NCBI GenBank assembly: GCA_021818645.1
Contig: JAKATS010000256.1
Coordinates: 1-7,941, forward strand
DNA: 7,941 bases
Origin: Acidobacteriota bacterium
GTDB lineage: Bacteria > Acidobacteriota > Terriglobia > Terriglobales > SCQP01
Direction: 5' to 3'
Made by a program: the position numbers and the translations under genes. Positions 6,180-7,941 of the stretch are shown piece after piece. The notes under the pieces were generated by a model. The model did no database searches, was not told the origin of the DNA, and saw nothing but the letters and a program-made list of their open reading frames with translations. Position 1 is the stretch's first letter, and each line of letters opens with the position of its first letter.

Positions 6180-7661
6180 ATGGCCAGTGTGGTTTCAGGA
6201 TTGGATGCGGCGATGCGGGCCGGATATGAGCCGGTGATCGGGCTGGAAGTGCATGTCCAGCTCAATACCCGGAGCAAGGCATTCTGCGGCTGCTCCACTA
6301 CTTTTGGCGCGCCGCCCAATTCACAGACTTGTCCGGTATGCCTGGGCTTGCCGGGGGCGATGCCGGTGCTGAACCGGGAGGCGGTGGTCAAGGCGGCCAG
6401 GACCGCGCTGGCGCTGGGATGCCAACTGCGGGAGCGCTCGATTTTCGCCCGCAAGAATTATTTTTATCCCGATCTGCCGAAAGGCTATCAGATCAGCCAA
6501 TATGACCGCCCGCTGGCCGAGCAGGGCGGTCTGGAAATACCGGCGACGGCGGGCGGCGGGGCGCGGCGGATCGGCATCACCCGCATCCACCTGGAAGAAG
6601 ACGCGGGCAAAAGCCTGCACGAAGGCTTTGCCGATTCCGATCGGTTCAGCTACGTGGACCTGAACCGCTCGGGCGTGCCGCTGATTGAAATCGTCTCCGA
6701 ACCGGATCTGCGCGCGCCCGCCGAGGCGCACGCCTATCTGAGCCGGCTGAAGCAGATTCTGCTGTTCCTCGATGTTTCCGACTGCAACATGGAAGAAGGC
6801 AGCCTGCGCTGCGACGCCAACGTGAGCGTGCGGCGGCGCGAGGACCCCAGGTTCGGGGCCAAGATCGAGATTAAAAATCTCAATTCGTTCCGTTATCTGC
6901 AGCAGGCGCTGGAGTATGAGATCGAGCGCCAGATCGAAACCCTGGAAAGCGGCGGACGGCTGCGGCAGGAAACCCGGCTGTATGACGCGGCCAGCGGACG
7001 CACCCACCCGATGCGCTCGAAAGAGCAGGCGCACGACTACCGCTATTTTCCCGAGCCCGATCTGCCGCCGCTGATGCTGGACGCGGGCTGGCGCGAGGAG
7101 ATCGCGGCCAGCCTGCCGGAACTGCCCGCGGCGCGGCAGCGGCGCTGGCAAACCGAATGGGGCCTGACGGCCTATGACGCCGAGGTGCTGACCGGTACGC
7201 CGGCGCAGGCGGAGTATTTTGAAGCCGCCGCGAAGGCCAGCGAGCACCCCAAAGTCACGGCCAACTGGATCATGGGCGAGCTGAGCGCCCGGCTGAATGC
7301 CCAGGGACTGGACTGGAGCCGGGTTCCCATGCCGCCCGCGCACGTGGCCGAGCTGGTGAAGATCCTGAACGCGGGCACGATTTCCGGCAAGATGGCCAAG
7401 GAAGTTTTTGAGCAGGCCTGGAAGACCGGCCGCTCGCCGCGGCAGATCGTGGAAGAGTCGGGCGCGCGCCAGATCACCGACCCGGCCGCGATTGACGCCA
7501 TTCTCGACGGCGTGCTGGCCGCGCATCCGGCGCAGGTGGAACAGTATAAAAAAGGCAAAGTTGCGCTGCTGGGCTTTCTGGTCGGGCAGGCCATGAAGGC
7601 CTCCCGCGGGCAGGCGAATCCGGAACTGGTGCAGGAGCGGATCAAGGCGCGGCTGGGATGA
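6180..7661 (+). CDS. gatB: Aspartyl/glutamyl-tRNA(Asn/Gln) amidotransferase subunit B
   Basis: GatB is the tRNA-binding kinase subunit of GatCAB. It activates misacylated Glu-tRNA(Gln) or Asp-tRNA(Asn) with ATP, and ammonia from GatA then converts it to the amide. From the ATG at 6180 the protein has 493 residues, normal for the family. Visible blocks are VIGLEVHVQL (19-28), a four-cysteine zinc-type site (C36, C38, C51, C54, the last two in TCPVCLGLPGAMPVLN), YPDLPKGYQISQY (96-108), NRSGVPLIEIVSEPD (162-176) and EEGSLRCDANVSVR (205-218). The C-terminal third from about residue 345 is the helical YqeY-like tRNA-binding tail. The frame stays open to 5961, but that extension is antisense to the GH57 gene and unlike the family. 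ATG at 6213 (MRAGYEPVIGLEV) is an equally family-like start with a weak AGGA 12 bases before it. GatA and GatC are not adjacent, which is common. It is divergent from GH57. Confidence 0.97.
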   Translation: MASVVSGLDAAMRAGYEPVIGLEVHVQLNTRSKAFCGCSTTFGAPPNSQTCPVCLGLPGAMPVLNREAVVKAARTALALGCQLRERSIFARKNYFYPDLPKGYQISQYDRPLAEQGGLEIPATAGGGARRIGITRIHLEEDAGKSLHEGFADSDRFSYVDLNRSGVPLIEIVSEPDLRAPAEAHAYLSRLKQILLFLDVSDCNMEEGSLRCDANVSVRRREDPRFGAKIEIKNLNSFRYLQQALEYEIERQIETLESGGRLRQETRLYDAASGRTHPMRSKEQAHDYRYFPEPDLPPLMLDAGWREEIAASLPELPAARQRRWQTEWGLTAYDAEVLTGTPAQAEYFEAAAKASEHPKVTANWIMGELSARLNAQGLDWSRVPMPPAHVAELVKILNAGTISGKMAKEVFEQAWKTGRSPRQIVEESGARQITDPAAIDAILDGVLAAHPAQVEQYKKGKVALLGFLVGQAMKASRGQANPELVQERIKARLG

Positions 7662-7673
7662 GGCCAAGTCCCA

Positions 7674-7722
7674 GGGACCGAGTTCACCGTCCCAAATCCC
7701 GAGTTTGAGCCACTCGGCTCAA
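7674..7722. other. Two hairpins between gatB and the next ORF
   Basis: The 65-bp gap after gatB holds GGGAC (7674-7678) pairing with GTCCC (7689-7693), and a perfect 7-bp inverted repeat, TTGAGCC-ACTC-GGCTCAA (7705-7722). Neither is followed by a U-tract on either strand, so these are not classical intrinsic terminators. The second ends 4 bases before the ATG of the next frame, so it could influence translation start, act as a protein-binding site, or be a Rho-independent stop of poor quality. Confidence 0.4.
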
Positions 7723-7726
7723 TCAC

Positions 7727-7941
7727 ATGTTTGCCAGGCTTTTAGAGGTGGTCATTGAAGGTCCGGAAAGTCGGCGGCCGGCGCCGCTGGCTCATCTGGA
7801 TTCATTCGCCATGCGCGGGTTTACCGGAGAAAGCCGGTTTGACGCCACGCTGCCGCGGGCCGCGGGGGAAATGGAAGCCGGGCTGGAAGTGCCGCTGCCG
7901 GAGCTGGCGCGGGCGCTGGAAGACTGGTTTCGCCGCAAAAG
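7727..7941 (+). CDS. Unrecognised protein, N-terminal fragment running off the window
   Basis: From an ATG at 7727 there are 71 complete codons (starting MFARLLEVVIEGPES) open to the window end; an in-frame TGA at 7706-7708 limits upstream extension. Codons are GC-rich in the third position in the later part, like the neighbouring genes, which supports real coding. The fragment shows no signal peptide, no membrane segment and no motif that I recognise; it is acidic/Arg-rich and ends in an amphipathic-looking stretch (LPELARALEDWFRRK). There is no Shine-Dalgarno sequence; the start could instead be the ATG at codon 29. It lies 65 bases after gatB on the same strand and may be co-transcribed with it. 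No function is proposed. Confidence 0.55.
   Translation, partial: MFARLLEVVIEGPESRRPAPLAHLDSFAMRGFTGESRFDATLPRAAGEMEAGLEVPLPELARALEDWFRRK

Noticed and set aside
6321..7667. Minus-strand frame of 448 codons opposite gatB
   Set aside because: GatB motifs are unambiguous on the plus strand over the whole interval; the antisense product is Arg/Gln/Leu-rich shadow sequence.

Overview
The window is GC-rich bacterial chromosomal DNA, densely coding and without visible mobile elements, CRISPR arrays, tRNA or rRNA genes. High GC, the pairing of a GH57/DUF3536 protein with maltooligosyl trehalose synthase, a stand-alone gatB with four zinc-type cysteines, and the wording of the cysteine synthase N-terminal half would fit Acidobacteriota or another GC-rich soil lineage. 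That placement is an impression from recalled family sequences, not a computed assignment.

Layout, left to right. Positions 1-492 (minus strand) hold the N-terminal half of a PLP-dependent cysteine synthase, which runs off the left edge. Positions 493-677 are a non-coding, locally AT-rich gap. In the cysteine synthase direction it carries an extended -10 promoter, then a 13-codon reading frame with two Cys codons (MAIPSQRCPLGRC) whose ATG sits exactly where transcription should start. Five bases after its stop comes a GC hairpin with a U5 tract, then a second hairpin, then the cysteine synthase start. Together these look like a leaderless cysteine attenuator, and this is the most interesting element of the window.

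Positions 678-3560 (minus) encode TreY, maltooligosyl trehalose synthase, with a fresh 15-bp in-frame tandem duplication. Positions 3627-6062 (minus) encode a GH57-type glycosidase or glucanotransferase with a DUF3536 C-terminal part. It lies just upstream of treY, and the two probably form an alpha-glucan/trehalose operon. The usual partner TreZ is not in the window.

Positions 6063-6179 are a short divergent promoter region. Positions 6180-7661 (plus) encode GatB, the B subunit of the tRNA-dependent amidotransferase. After a 65-bp gap with two hairpins, an unrecognised reading frame starts at 7727 and runs off the right edge.

How the genes fit together: GH57 and TreY plausibly act on the same short alpha-1,4-glucans, with TreY turning the reducing end into a trehalosyl unit. 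Cysteine synthase is downstream on the same strand but appears to have its own promoter and leader control. GatB is an unrelated, divergently transcribed housekeeping gene. None of the predicted starts has a convincing Shine-Dalgarno sequence, which is consistent with leaderless or SD-independent translation in this organism.
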